Shown: positions 1 through 5,562, counted from the first letter of the stretch. The stretch is DNA of 11,569 bases from an uncultured Phenylobacterium sp. (GCA_945952355.1 CAMFIW010000036.1:1-11569), one strand, 5' to 3'. Notes: generated by a model not told the origin, from the letters alone. Numbers and translations: made by a program.

Positions 1-156
1 GACAACCTGTTCTCGACCCACCCGTCGACCGACAACCGCGTCGCGGCCCTGATGAAGATGGACGGCGGCCAAGCCTTCGTCGCGCCGGAGCCGCAGCGTC
101 ATACCCCCGGCCCCTGGGACGAACCCGAGCCCGCGCCGCGCGGGCCTTGGGGGTAA
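1..156 (+). CDS. htpX: Protease HtpX, C-terminal fragment
   Basis: The frame is open from the left edge to a TAA at 154-156 and gives 51 residues beginning DNLFSTHPSTDNRVAAL. That is the conserved C-terminal block of HtpX, an M48-family zinc metalloprotease of the inner membrane that degrades damaged membrane proteins during envelope and heat stress. The residues after it form a Pro/Gly-rich tail ending in GPWG, typical of alphaproteobacterial HtpX. The HExxH zinc motif and the membrane segments lie outside the window, so catalytic competence cannot be judged. The gene converges on nrdB across a 134-bp gap filled by the inverted REP-like pair. Confidence 0.82.
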   Translation, partial: DNLFSTHPSTDNRVAALMKMDGGQAFVAPEPQRHTPGPWDEPEPAPRGPWG

Positions 157-166
157 TCCCAACGGC

Positions 167-282
167 TGTCATCCCGGTTTCCGCGCCAGCGGAAGACCGG
201 GACCCATAGACGCCGATTTTTCCCGATAGCCCCGCGCGCATGGGTCCCGGACAAGCCGCTCACGCGGCTTTCCGGGATGACA
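167..282. repeat. Inverted pair of REP-like hairpins (BIME-like)
   Basis: An 11-bp perfect inverted repeat (TGTCATCCCGG at 167-177, CCGGGATGACA at 272-282) encloses a second one (CCGGGACCCAT at 197-207, ATGGGTCCCGG at 240-250). Each half also folds on itself. On the left, TTCCGC pairs with GCGGAA between CCGGT and ACCGG (about 174-201). On the right, AAGCCGC pairs with GCGGCTT between CCCGGA and TCCGGG (about 246-276). Two hairpins in opposite orientation around a 30-40 bp spacer is the BIME architecture. GTCATCCCGG-type elements are common between genes in alphaproteobacteria. The element fills the gap between convergent htpX and nrdB and could act as a two-way transcript end, although no U-run follows. 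Confidence 0.75.
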
Positions 283-290
283 CTCGGGCC

Positions 291-1325
291 CTACTCCGCC
301 GGCAGGGTGTTCTCCGCCCGCTTGGCGAGCATCTTGTCGAACTCGCCCCAGACGCCGGTCTCGCCGTGCCACTGGCCCTTGGTGGCGGCCTTGGAATATT
401 CGGTCGAGCGGGCCTCGAAGAAGTTGGCGTGCTCCACGCCCGACAGCATCGACTGCAGCCAGGGCAGCGGGTTCTCCTTCACGCCATAGACTTCCGGCAG
501 CTGGAGCTGGCGCAGGCGCCAGTCGGCGATGAAGCGGATATAGGCCTTGATGTCCTCGGGCGTCATGCCCTGCACCTCACCGGCGTTGAACGCCAGGTCG
601 ATGAACTTGTCCTCCAGGCCCACCACGGTCTTGCAGCAGTCGACGATGTCGTCCGCCACCGACTTGGTCACCGCGCCCGTCTCCTTGTTGAAGGCGTGGT
701 AGAGCTTGATGATCCCTTCGCAGTGCAGGCTCTCGTCGCGCACCGACCAGCTGACGATCTGGCCCATGCCCTTCATCTTGTTGTGGCGCGGGAAGTTCAT
801 CAGCATGGCGAAGCTGGCGAACAGCTGCAGGCCCTCGGTGAAGCCGCCGAACATGGCCAGCGTGCGGGCGATGTCGGCGTTCGATTCGACGCCGAACTTC
901 TGCATGTAATCGTGCTTGTCGCGCATCTCCTGGTAATCCAGGAACGCGGTGAATTCGCTGTCCGGCATGCCGATCGTCTCGAGCAGCAGGGCGTAGGCGG
1001 CGATGTGGATCGTCTCCATGTTGGAGAACGAGGCCAGCATCATCTTCACCTCGGTGGGTTTGAAGACGCGGCTGTAGCGTTCCATGTAGTTGTCGTTCAC
1101 TTCCACATCCGACTGGGTGAAGAAGCGGAAGATCTGGGTGAGCAGGTTGCGCTCGCGGTCGTTGAGCTTGGCGGCCCAGTCCTTCAGGTCCTCGCCGAGC
1201 GGCACTTCCTCCGGCATCCAGTGGACCTGCTGCTGCTTCTTCCAGAACTCGTAGGCCCACGGATACCGGAACGGCTTGTAGGCGTAGGAGGGGGTGAGCA
1301 GGCCGGGCAGGGACGGAGCGGGCAC
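291..1325 (-). CDS. nrdB: Class I ribonucleotide reductase beta subunit NrdB
   Basis: This is a 344-residue radical-generating subunit of aerobic ribonucleotide reductase, a cytosolic ferritin-like four-helix protein that passes a tyrosyl radical to NrdA. Visible residues by alignment to E. coli NrdB are E104 and H107 in ETIHIAAY, radical Y111, E164 in GGFTEGLQ, and E198/H201 in RDESLH; D73 is the likely first metal ligand. E304 and Y310 in FFEARSTEY have the spacing of E. coli E350/Y356, the interface radical-transfer residues. The presence of Tyr at 111 argues against the Phe-type class Ic enzyme. There is no ATP cone at the N-terminus. The start is GTG at 1325, with GGAAAG seven bases upstream; no better start is seen. 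The gene is monocistronic here, and nrdA lies 1.8 kb away on the same strand. Confidence 0.96.
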   Translation of the reverse strand: MPAPSLPGLLTPSYAYKPFRYPWAYEFWKKQQQVHWMPEEVPLGEDLKDWAAKLNDRERNLLTQIFRFFTQSDVEVNDNYMERYSRVFKPTEVKMMLASFSNMETIHIAAYALLLETIGMPDSEFTAFLDYQEMRDKHDYMQKFGVESNADIARTLAMFGGFTEGLQLFASFAMLMNFPRHNKMKGMGQIVSWSVRDESLHCEGIIKLYHAFNKETGAVTKSVADDIVDCCKTVVGLEDKFIDLAFNAGEVQGMTPEDIKAYIRFIADWRLRQLQLPEVYGVKENPLPWLQSMLSGVEHANFFEARSTEYSKAATKGQWHGETGVWGEFDKMLAKRAENTLPAE

Positions 1326-1393
1326 GGGCGGACTTTCCAGCGTTTGGAATCGGCGGGAGGATGATTAACGACGGAACTCTAGCCATCGTTCGC

Positions 1394-1440
1394 CGACAAC
1401 ATCTAGCGACGAGTTAACGCAGGCCCCCAACATGTTGTTG
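1394..1440 (-). promoter_or_regulatory. Pair of NrdR-like boxes upstream of nrdB
   Basis: Two 16-mers, at 1394-1409 (CGACAACATCTAGCGA) and 1425-1440 (CCCCAACATGTTGTTG), each match about 10 of 16 positions of the NrdR consensus acaCwATATATwGtgt as I recall it. They are offset by 31 bp, the three-helical-turn spacing typical of NrdR operators. They lie 69-115 bases upstream of the nrdB start, close to the layout upstream of nrdA. On the minus strand the nrdB-proximal box shares the core CTAGATRTWGT with the nrdA-proximal box. The far box ends 17 bases before the divergent GST-like gene, so it could affect both promoters. Each box alone is weak; the pairing and spacing carry the case. Confidence 0.5.
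1403..1417 (-). promoter_or_regulatory. Possible CtrA-like box upstream of nrdB
   Basis: Read on the minus strand this is TTAACTCGTCGCTAG, that is TTAA-N7-CTAG, compared with the CtrA consensus TTAA-N7-TTAA. One half-site is perfect and the other matches 2 of 4 bases. It overlaps the nrdB-proximal NrdR-like box. Eleven of 15 bases match the similar site upstream of nrdA at 5142-5156. Chance occurrence is quite possible. Confidence 0.25.
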
Positions 1441-1457
1441 ATCGACCGGTGGACAAA

Positions 1458-2114
1458 ATGACCGAGCCCCTCACCCTCTACAGCGCGAAAGGCTCCGGGG
1501 CCGTGGCGGTCGAGGCCGCCCTGACCCTGATCGGCCGACCCTACGCCCCGATCGACGTGTTCGACTGGAGCGGCGATCCGACCGATGGCGAAAAGGTGCT
1601 GGCCGCCAATCCGATGCGCCAGGTGCCCGCCCTCGTGCTGCCGGACGGCGAGGTCCTGACCGAGAGCGCGGCCATCCTGATCTGGCTGGCCGAACAGCAC
1701 CCGGAGGCGGGGCTCGCGCCGGCGCCGGGCGCCCCGGGCCGCGCCCAGTTCCTGCGCTGGATGAGCTACGTCTCCTCGGCGATCTATTCGCTCTACTGGG
1801 TCAAAGACGACCCGGCCCGCCTGGCGCCCGATCCCGCCGCCCGGCCGGCCCTGGTCGAGGCCGCCCACGACCGCATCGCCGACTGCTGGCGGATGATGGG
1901 CGAACAGATCACGCCCGGCGCCTTCATCCTGGGCGACGAGCTCTCCGTGCTCGACCTCTATGTCGCCGTGGTCTCGCGTTTCCGGCCGCGCCGGAGGCGG
2001 CTCTATGCGGCCGCGCCGAAGCTCGAAGGCCCGGTCCGCCGCGTCGACGCCGACCCGCGCCTGCAGGCGCTGTGGGCCGAACGCATGCCGTTCTCGACAG
2101 GCTGGGAGGGCTAG
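1458..2114 (+). CDS. Glutathione S-transferase family protein
   Basis: This is a 218-residue two-domain GST-like cytosolic protein. Residues 1-80 are thioredoxin-like: a first strand LTLYSAKGSG, the cis-proline signature QVPAL, and the glutathione gamma-glutamyl contact motif ESAAI followed by LIWLAEQHP. The rest is the all-helical C-terminal domain. A Ser in the N-terminal YSAKGS segment, rather than Tyr or Cys, is the likely catalytic position. The substrate cannot be told from sequence, and detoxification or stress roles are only typical of the family. I prefer ATG at 1458, preceded by GGTGG at suitable spacing; a GTG at 1449 would add three residues. The gene diverges from nrdB across 132 bases containing NrdR-like boxes. 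Its TAG stop overlaps the stop of the converging downstream gene. Confidence 0.82.
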   Translation: MTEPLTLYSAKGSGAVAVEAALTLIGRPYAPIDVFDWSGDPTDGEKVLAANPMRQVPALVLPDGEVLTESAAILIWLAEQHPEAGLAPAPGAPGRAQFLRWMSYVSSAIYSLYWVKDDPARLAPDPAARPALVEAAHDRIADCWRMMGEQITPGAFILGDELSVLDLYVAVVSRFRPRRRRLYAAAPKLEGPVRRVDADPRLQALWAERMPFSTGWEG

Positions 2115-2959
2115 CGCCGCGGCTTGATCGCCAGCGAGAAGGCCACCATCGAGTCGGCCTTGGTGTCCTGACCCCACAGCATGTGGTCGCCCTTCACCTC
2201 GCGGTGGATGTAGCCGAACGAGGTCTGCACCGCCCCCTTCTTCCAGCCGACGCCCACCTGGGTGTCGCCGATCAGGGTCGAGGCGGCGTCCTGGCTCCAG
2301 GCCCGGTCCCAGCCGCGGCCGTCGCGCAGCATGTTGAGCCCCATGGCCCGGCCGCTCGCCGCGGCGAACAGGTACCAGCGGCCGCCGCTCCCCAGGCGCT
2401 CGCCGTCGCGAAGGCCGAGCGCCGACAGCCCCTCCGCCACCTGCTCGTCGGCCGACTTGCGGCTGAGGGTGATGGCCGCCCCAGCCTCGGCGGAACTCCC
2501 TGCGCTGGAGACCCCGAAACCCGCATGGGGGGTCACGTCGAGGCCGAAGCTTTCGCCTTCAAAGCGCATGGCGCCCGGCCAGTCGCGGGTCAGGCTCACC
2601 TCATAGGCCGAGGGGCCCAGCGCCTCGCGGCTCAGCGGGCGCGCCCATACCGGCAAGGTCTCGTCGCCGGTGGAGAACTTGAAGGTGTCGATCACGCCGC
2701 CGTCGGGCGAGGCGAGGCTGACCTCCGCCTTCGCCGTCCAGTCGATCGCGCGCACCGCCTGGCGATCCAGCAGGCCCGCGATGGGATCGTCGGACACGAC
2801 GGCGGGCCCATACGCCTCGCTCGAGGCCTGGGCGAACGCGGCGCGGTTCAGCGCACCGGACCCGGAAGCGGTCGACAAAGTCTGGGCCACGGCCCCCGCC
2901 GCGGCGAACAGACAACCCGACACACCAAAGGCGATGGCCAGCCCAGCCAACGGCCTCAT
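2111..2959 (-). CDS. Exported outer-membrane beta-barrel-like protein, LpxR/DUF2219-like
   Basis: This is a 282-residue protein with an N-terminal signal sequence (hydrophobic residues 4-25, likely cut after AVA at 25). VSGC at 13-16 resembles a lipobox, but hydrophobic residues continue past it, so signal peptidase I is more likely. The mature part is rich in alternating short strands ending in aromatic or Gly residues, as in outer-membrane barrels. The C-terminal 90 residues (WYLFAAASGRAMG, then LRDGRGWDRAWS, then IGDTQVGVGW, then FGYIHREVKG) resemble the C-terminal half of lipid A 3'-O-deacylase LpxR (DUF2219). The LpxR N-terminal catalytic Asn-Asp region is not seen, so enzymatic function is doubtful. 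The start is supported by a strong GGGGAGAG ribosome site five bases upstream. Family assignment is from memory of the pattern. Confidence 0.6.
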   Translation of the reverse strand: MRPLAGLAIAFGVSGCLFAAAGAVAQTLSTASGSGALNRAAFAQASSEAYGPAVVSDDPIAGLLDRQAVRAIDWTAKAEVSLASPDGGVIDTFKFSTGDETLPVWARPLSREALGPSAYEVSLTRDWPGAMRFEGESFGLDVTPHAGFGVSSAGSSAEAGAAITLSRKSADEQVAEGLSALGLRDGERLGSGGRWYLFAAASGRAMGLNMLRDGRGWDRAWSQDAASTLIGDTQVGVGWKKGAVQTSFGYIHREVKGDHMLWGQDTKADSMVAFSLAIKPRR

Positions 2960-3068
2960 CAGAACTCTCCCCGCAAAGCCCCTCTTCGGGGCGTCTGCAC
3001 TCCAGAGACCCTCTCACGAGGGCTCGGAGTCGCAAACGGCTTTCGACGCTCACGGTTCATTCTGTGTT

Positions 3069-3087
3069 GAAAAGCCGCGGCTTTTTC
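3069..3087 (-). terminator. Dyad terminator downstream of nrdA
   Basis: AAAAGCCGCGGCTTTT at 3070-3085 is a perfect 16-bp palindrome, 32 bases beyond the nrdA stop. As RNA it forms AAAAGC/GCUUUU around a CGCG loop, and the 3' arm itself supplies the U-run. A fifth A/T at 3086 extends the tract on one side. It would work from either strand, but the only gene running into it is nrdA. Confidence 0.55.
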
Positions 3088-3117
3088 CCGTGGCGGGATA
3101 TGCGTCTCAGCTGCCTG

Positions 3118-4983
3118 CTACTGGCAGGCGAGGCATTCCTCGTAGTCGGTACGCTCGCTCGGGCCGGCCTCGATCTGGACGACCTCCTCGCCGCCCGCGT
3201 GCGCCGCCCGCTGAACCGACTTGGAGCGCAGGTAGTAGAGCGACTTGCAGCCCCGCTCCCACGCCTGCCAGTGCAGCATGTGCAGGTCCCACTTATCGAC
3301 ATCGCCCGGCAGAAAGATGTTGATCGACTGGCTCTGGCAGATGTCGGCCGTGCGATCGGCGGCCAATTCCACCACCCAGCGCTGGTCGAGTTCGAAGGCG
3401 GTCTTGTAAACGTCCTTGTCGTCCTGGCTCAGGAAGTCGAGATGCTGCACCGAGCCTTCGTTGGCGAGGATCGAGTCCCAGACCCCCGGCGTGTTCTGAC
3501 CCTTCGCGTCCAGCAGACGCTCCAGGTAGGGGTTCTTCACCGCGAACGACCCCGACAGGGTCTTGTGGGTGTAGATGTTGGCCGGGATCGGCTCGATGCC
3601 CGCGCTGGTGCCGCCGCAGATGATCGAGATCGAGGCGGTCGGCGCGATCGCCAGCTTGTGCGAGAAGCGCTCCATCACCCCGCGGTCGGCGGCGTCCGGG
3701 CACGGGCCGCGCTCGGCGGCGAGGGTGCGCGAGGCAGCATCGCACTGGCGACGCAGGTGCTTGAAGAGCCGCATGTTCCAGCTCTTGGCGAGCGCGCTCT
3801 CGAACGGCACGTTCTGCATCTGCAGGAACGAGTGGAAGCCCATCAGGCCCAGGCCCACCGAACGTTCGCGTTTGGCGGCGTAGACCGCGTTCTTCATCTC
3901 CGGCGGCGCGCGGCCGATGAAGTCCTCAAGCACATTGTCGAGGAAGCGCATCACGTCCTCGATGAAGGTCGGGTGGTCGCGCCATTCAAGGAAGGTCTCG
4001 GCGTTCACCGAGGACAGGCAGCAGACGGCGGTGCGGTCGTTGCCCAGGTGGTCGACGCCGGTGTGCAGCACGATCTCGGAGCACAGGTTCGACTGGCGCA
4101 CCTTCAGGCCCAGCTCGCGCTGATGCTGCGGCATCGAGCGGTTCACGGTGTCGGAAAAGATCAGGTAGGGCTCGCCGGTCTGCAGGCGGATTTCGAGGAT
4201 CTTCTGCCACAGCGAGCGGGCGTCGACTTCGCGCAGGATCTCGTTGGTCTTGGGCGAGCGAAGGCCGAACGGGGCGCCGTCGCGCACCGCCTCCATGAAC
4301 TCGTCGGAGATGTTGATCCCGTGGTGGAGGTTCAGGCTCTTGCGGTTGAAGTCGCCCGAGGGCTTCCGGATCTCCAGGAACTCCTCGATCTCCGGATGGT
4401 GGATGTCGAGATAGACCGCCGCCGAGCCGCGGCGCAGCGAACCCTGGCTGATGGCGAGCGTCAGGCTGTCCATCACGCGGATGAAGGGGATGATGCCGCT
4501 GGTTTGGCCTGCGCCCTTCACCTTCTCGCCGATCGAGCGGACCCCACCCCAATAGGTGCCGATCCCGCCGCCGTTCGAGGCGAGGGCCACGTTCTCGTTC
4601 CAGACGCCCTGGATGCCGTCGAGCGAATCACCCACCGCGTTCAGGAAGCAGGAGATCGGCAGGCCACGGTCCGCCCCGCCGTTGGACAGCACCGGCGTGG
4701 CCGGCATGAACCAGAGCCGCGAGATGTAGTCGTAGACGCGCTGCGCATGGTCGGCGTCGTCGGCATAGGCCGTGGCGACGCGGGCGAACATGTCCTGGTA
4801 GCTCTCGCCCGGCAGGAGGTAGCGGTCCTCCAGCGTGGTCTTGCCGAAGTCGGTCAAAAGGTCGTCGCGCGAGCGGTCGACCTCGACCTTGCGGACCAGT
4901 TGCAGCTGCGGTCGCTCGGCGCGCTCCGGGGCGGCCGGGGCCGCTTCAGAGACCGATCGCATCGCCGCTTCGCTACCGCTCAT
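3118..4983 (-). CDS. nrdA: Class I ribonucleotide reductase alpha subunit NrdA
   Basis: This is a 621-residue catalytic subunit that reduces ribonucleoside diphosphates to deoxyribonucleotides with NrdB. Visible (ATG numbering) are the active-site thiyl cysteine C301 in NLCSE with flanking N299 and E303; the reducing cysteine pair C112 (PISCF) and C321 (AVCCLS); the radical-transfer tyrosines Y583/Y584 (KSLYYLR); and the C-terminal redox pair C617/C620 (ECLACQ), which takes electrons from thioredoxin or glutaredoxin. There is no N-terminal ATP cone: E. coli NrdA is about 140 residues longer, and here the conserved core begins soon after a 30-residue Ala/Pro/Glu-rich leader. ATG at 4983 is preferred. 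TTG at 4989 is an alternative with GAAAG nine bases upstream. An in-frame TGA upstream excludes a longer protein. Confidence 0.96.
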   Translation of the reverse strand: MSGSEAAMRSVSEAAPAAPERAERPQLQLVRKVEVDRSRDDLLTDFGKTTLEDRYLLPGESYQDMFARVATAYADDADHAQRVYDYISRLWFMPATPVLSNGGADRGLPISCFLNAVGDSLDGIQGVWNENVALASNGGGIGTYWGGVRSIGEKVKGAGQTSGIIPFIRVMDSLTLAISQGSLRRGSAAVYLDIHHPEIEEFLEIRKPSGDFNRKSLNLHHGINISDEFMEAVRDGAPFGLRSPKTNEILREVDARSLWQKILEIRLQTGEPYLIFSDTVNRSMPQHQRELGLKVRQSNLCSEIVLHTGVDHLGNDRTAVCCLSSVNAETFLEWRDHPTFIEDVMRFLDNVLEDFIGRAPPEMKNAVYAAKRERSVGLGLMGFHSFLQMQNVPFESALAKSWNMRLFKHLRRQCDAASRTLAAERGPCPDAADRGVMERFSHKLAIAPTASISIICGGTSAGIEPIPANIYTHKTLSGSFAVKNPYLERLLDAKGQNTPGVWDSILANEGSVQHLDFLSQDDKDVYKTAFELDQRWVVELAADRTADICQSQSINIFLPGDVDKWDLHMLHWQAWERGCKSLYYLRSKSVQRAAHAGGEEVVQIEAGPSERTDYEECLACQ

Positions 4984-5037
4984 GTCCAAAACCCATAACT
5001 TTCAGGCGCTTCGGCGAGAGAACCATCTCCCGTCGGA

Positions 5038-5085
5038 TCACTATATCTAGTGGGCGCCCCGCCCCTCTGACGCTTCATATGGGGG
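5038..5085 (-). promoter_or_regulatory. Paired NrdR boxes upstream of nrdA
   Basis: The box at 5038-5053, TCACTATATCTAGTGG, matches 13 of 16 positions of the NrdR consensus acaCwATATATwGtgt and is itself a dyad (CACTA-N4-TAGTG). A second, weaker box at 5070-5085 (ACGCTTCATATGGGGG) matches about 10 of 16. The offset is 32 bp with 16 bp between the boxes, the classic NrdR operator geometry. They sit 55-102 bases upstream of the nrdA ATG, and the strong box contains a TATAGT that could be the -10 element. NrdR, a zinc-ribbon/ATP-cone protein, represses nrd genes when dATP is high; its gene is not in this window. A GCTTCAT-N8-ATGAAGC inverted repeat at 5072-5093 overlaps the weaker box. Confidence 0.65.
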
Positions 5086-5141
5086 CATGAAGCCTAATGA
5101 CTCGTCAACGGGGGGAGACGTTCCTCCACCGGAGTTTTTCT

Positions 5142-5156
5142 CTAACGAAAGGTTAA
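5142..5156 (-). promoter_or_regulatory. Possible CtrA-like box upstream of nrdA
   Basis: On the minus strand this reads TTAACCTTTCGTTAG, that is TTAA-N7-TTAG, one mismatch from the CtrA consensus TTAA-N7-TTAA. It lies about 160 bases upstream of the nrdA start. A GANTC site (5099-5103), the CcrM methylation target in Caulobacterales, lies between it and the start. Cell-cycle control of nucleotide synthesis is known in Caulobacter; binding here is inferred from the motif only. Confidence 0.35.
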
Positions 5157-5181
5157 CGCCGCTTCGTGGGGGTTGATCAAT

Positions 5182-5203
5182 CAGGGCTTTCGGCAAAGCC
5201 CTG
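5182..5203. other. Strong 9-bp hairpin of unknown role
   Basis: CAGGGCTTT-CGGC-AAAGCCCTG is a perfect 9-bp stem with a 4-base loop. It is followed at once by two smaller dyads: GACC-GAC-GGTC at 5205-5215 and GTCAC-N6-GTGAC at 5213-5228, which overlap slightly. No U-run follows on either strand and no gene ends here. Candidates are a transcript boundary between the nrdA promoter and the riboswitch unit, an operator, or a small structured RNA. No supported protein-coding sequence is seen between 4984 and 5565. Confidence 0.45.
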
Positions 5204-5287
5204 CGACCGACGGTCACGAGACTGTGACAAAACAACTCGCCCCCGGAGCAAAGGCGCCGAGGCCTTCCGCCGACGCAAGGAATCCGC

Positions 5288-5316
5288 TTGCCCTCGTCCG
5301 CCCACGGCCCTATCTG
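5288..5316 (+). promoter_or_regulatory. Likely promoter of the manganese riboswitch transcript
   Basis: TTGCCC (5288-5293), 17 bases, then TATCTG (5311-5316) form a plausible housekeeping sigma-factor promoter. Its expected start near 5323 lies a few bases before the first conserved riboswitch bases at 5331. A GAATC (GANTC) site at 5280-5284 sits just upstream of the -35 element. Confidence 0.45.
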
Positions 5317-5328
5317 GCCCCCTGTCAT

Positions 5329-5516
5329 TGAGGAGTAGCCGCCGGCGTATCCAGCCGGGGACGCGTCAACAGACTTGCGGGGCGAGAGCCCGGCATGGCG
5401 CGTTCAGCCCCCGACCATTTCCATGAGATGGCCGGTCTTCCTGCGAGAAGCCTGCATTTCCTTCGAAGTGCAGGGGGACCTGGCGAGATCTTTGGCTTTC
5501 GCGTGCTGGTTCCTGG
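5329..5516 (+). promoter_or_regulatory. yybP-ykoY manganese riboswitch aptamer
   Basis: The two conserved metal-binding loops are both recognisable. The first is AGGAGTAGCC at 5331-5340 (consensus GGGGAGUAGC). The second is GAGATCTTTGGC at 5485-5496 (consensus GAGACCUUUGCC). Between them are CGTCAACA, a CGGGGC-GAGA-GCCCGG-type hairpin near 5378-5392, and a variable helix CTGCATTTC/GAAGTGCAG at 5452-5473. The closing stem is AGGA (5331-5334) with TCCT (5511-5514). This class binds Mn2+ and usually turns on manganese exporter genes. The gene directly downstream is of the UPF0016 family, a known partner of this riboswitch class, which strongly supports the call. Confidence 0.88.
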
Positions 5517-5562
5517 CGGGGTCGGCGGCGCGGAAAGCCATTGGTCAAGCCCTGACCCCGCC
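5515..5562 (+). promoter_or_regulatory. Candidate riboswitch expression platform
   Basis: A perfect 9-bp stem, GGCGGGGTC (5515-5523) with GACCCCGCC (5554-5562), begins at the base after the aptamer closing stem and ends three bases before the GTG start codon. A smaller hairpin, GGTCA (5543-5547) with TGACC (5553-5557), uses the same GACC bases, so the two cannot coexist. No U-run follows and no clear Shine-Dalgarno lies between stem and start, so control of translation initiation (or Rho) is more plausible than an intrinsic terminator. Pairings are by eye. Confidence 0.45.

Noticed and set aside
240..1364. Long plus-strand open frame of 374 codons opposite nrdB
   Set aside because: It is the antisense shadow of nrdB, with His/Leu/Val/Gly-rich nonsense composition; nrdB shows every conserved catalytic residue on the other strand.
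3064..4998. 644-codon plus-strand frame opposite nrdA
   Set aside because: It is an antisense shadow caused by GC-rich codon usage; it has no recognisable domain and covers a perfectly conserved nrdA.
5173..5183. TTGATCAATCA as an FNR/FixK box
   Set aside because: The half-sites lack the required four-base spacer; it is only a short palindrome TTGATCAA.
5047..5328. 93-codon minus-strand frame between nrdA and the riboswitch
   Set aside because: It runs through the NrdR boxes, hairpins and the promoter, has no convincing ribosome site and no recognisable protein features.
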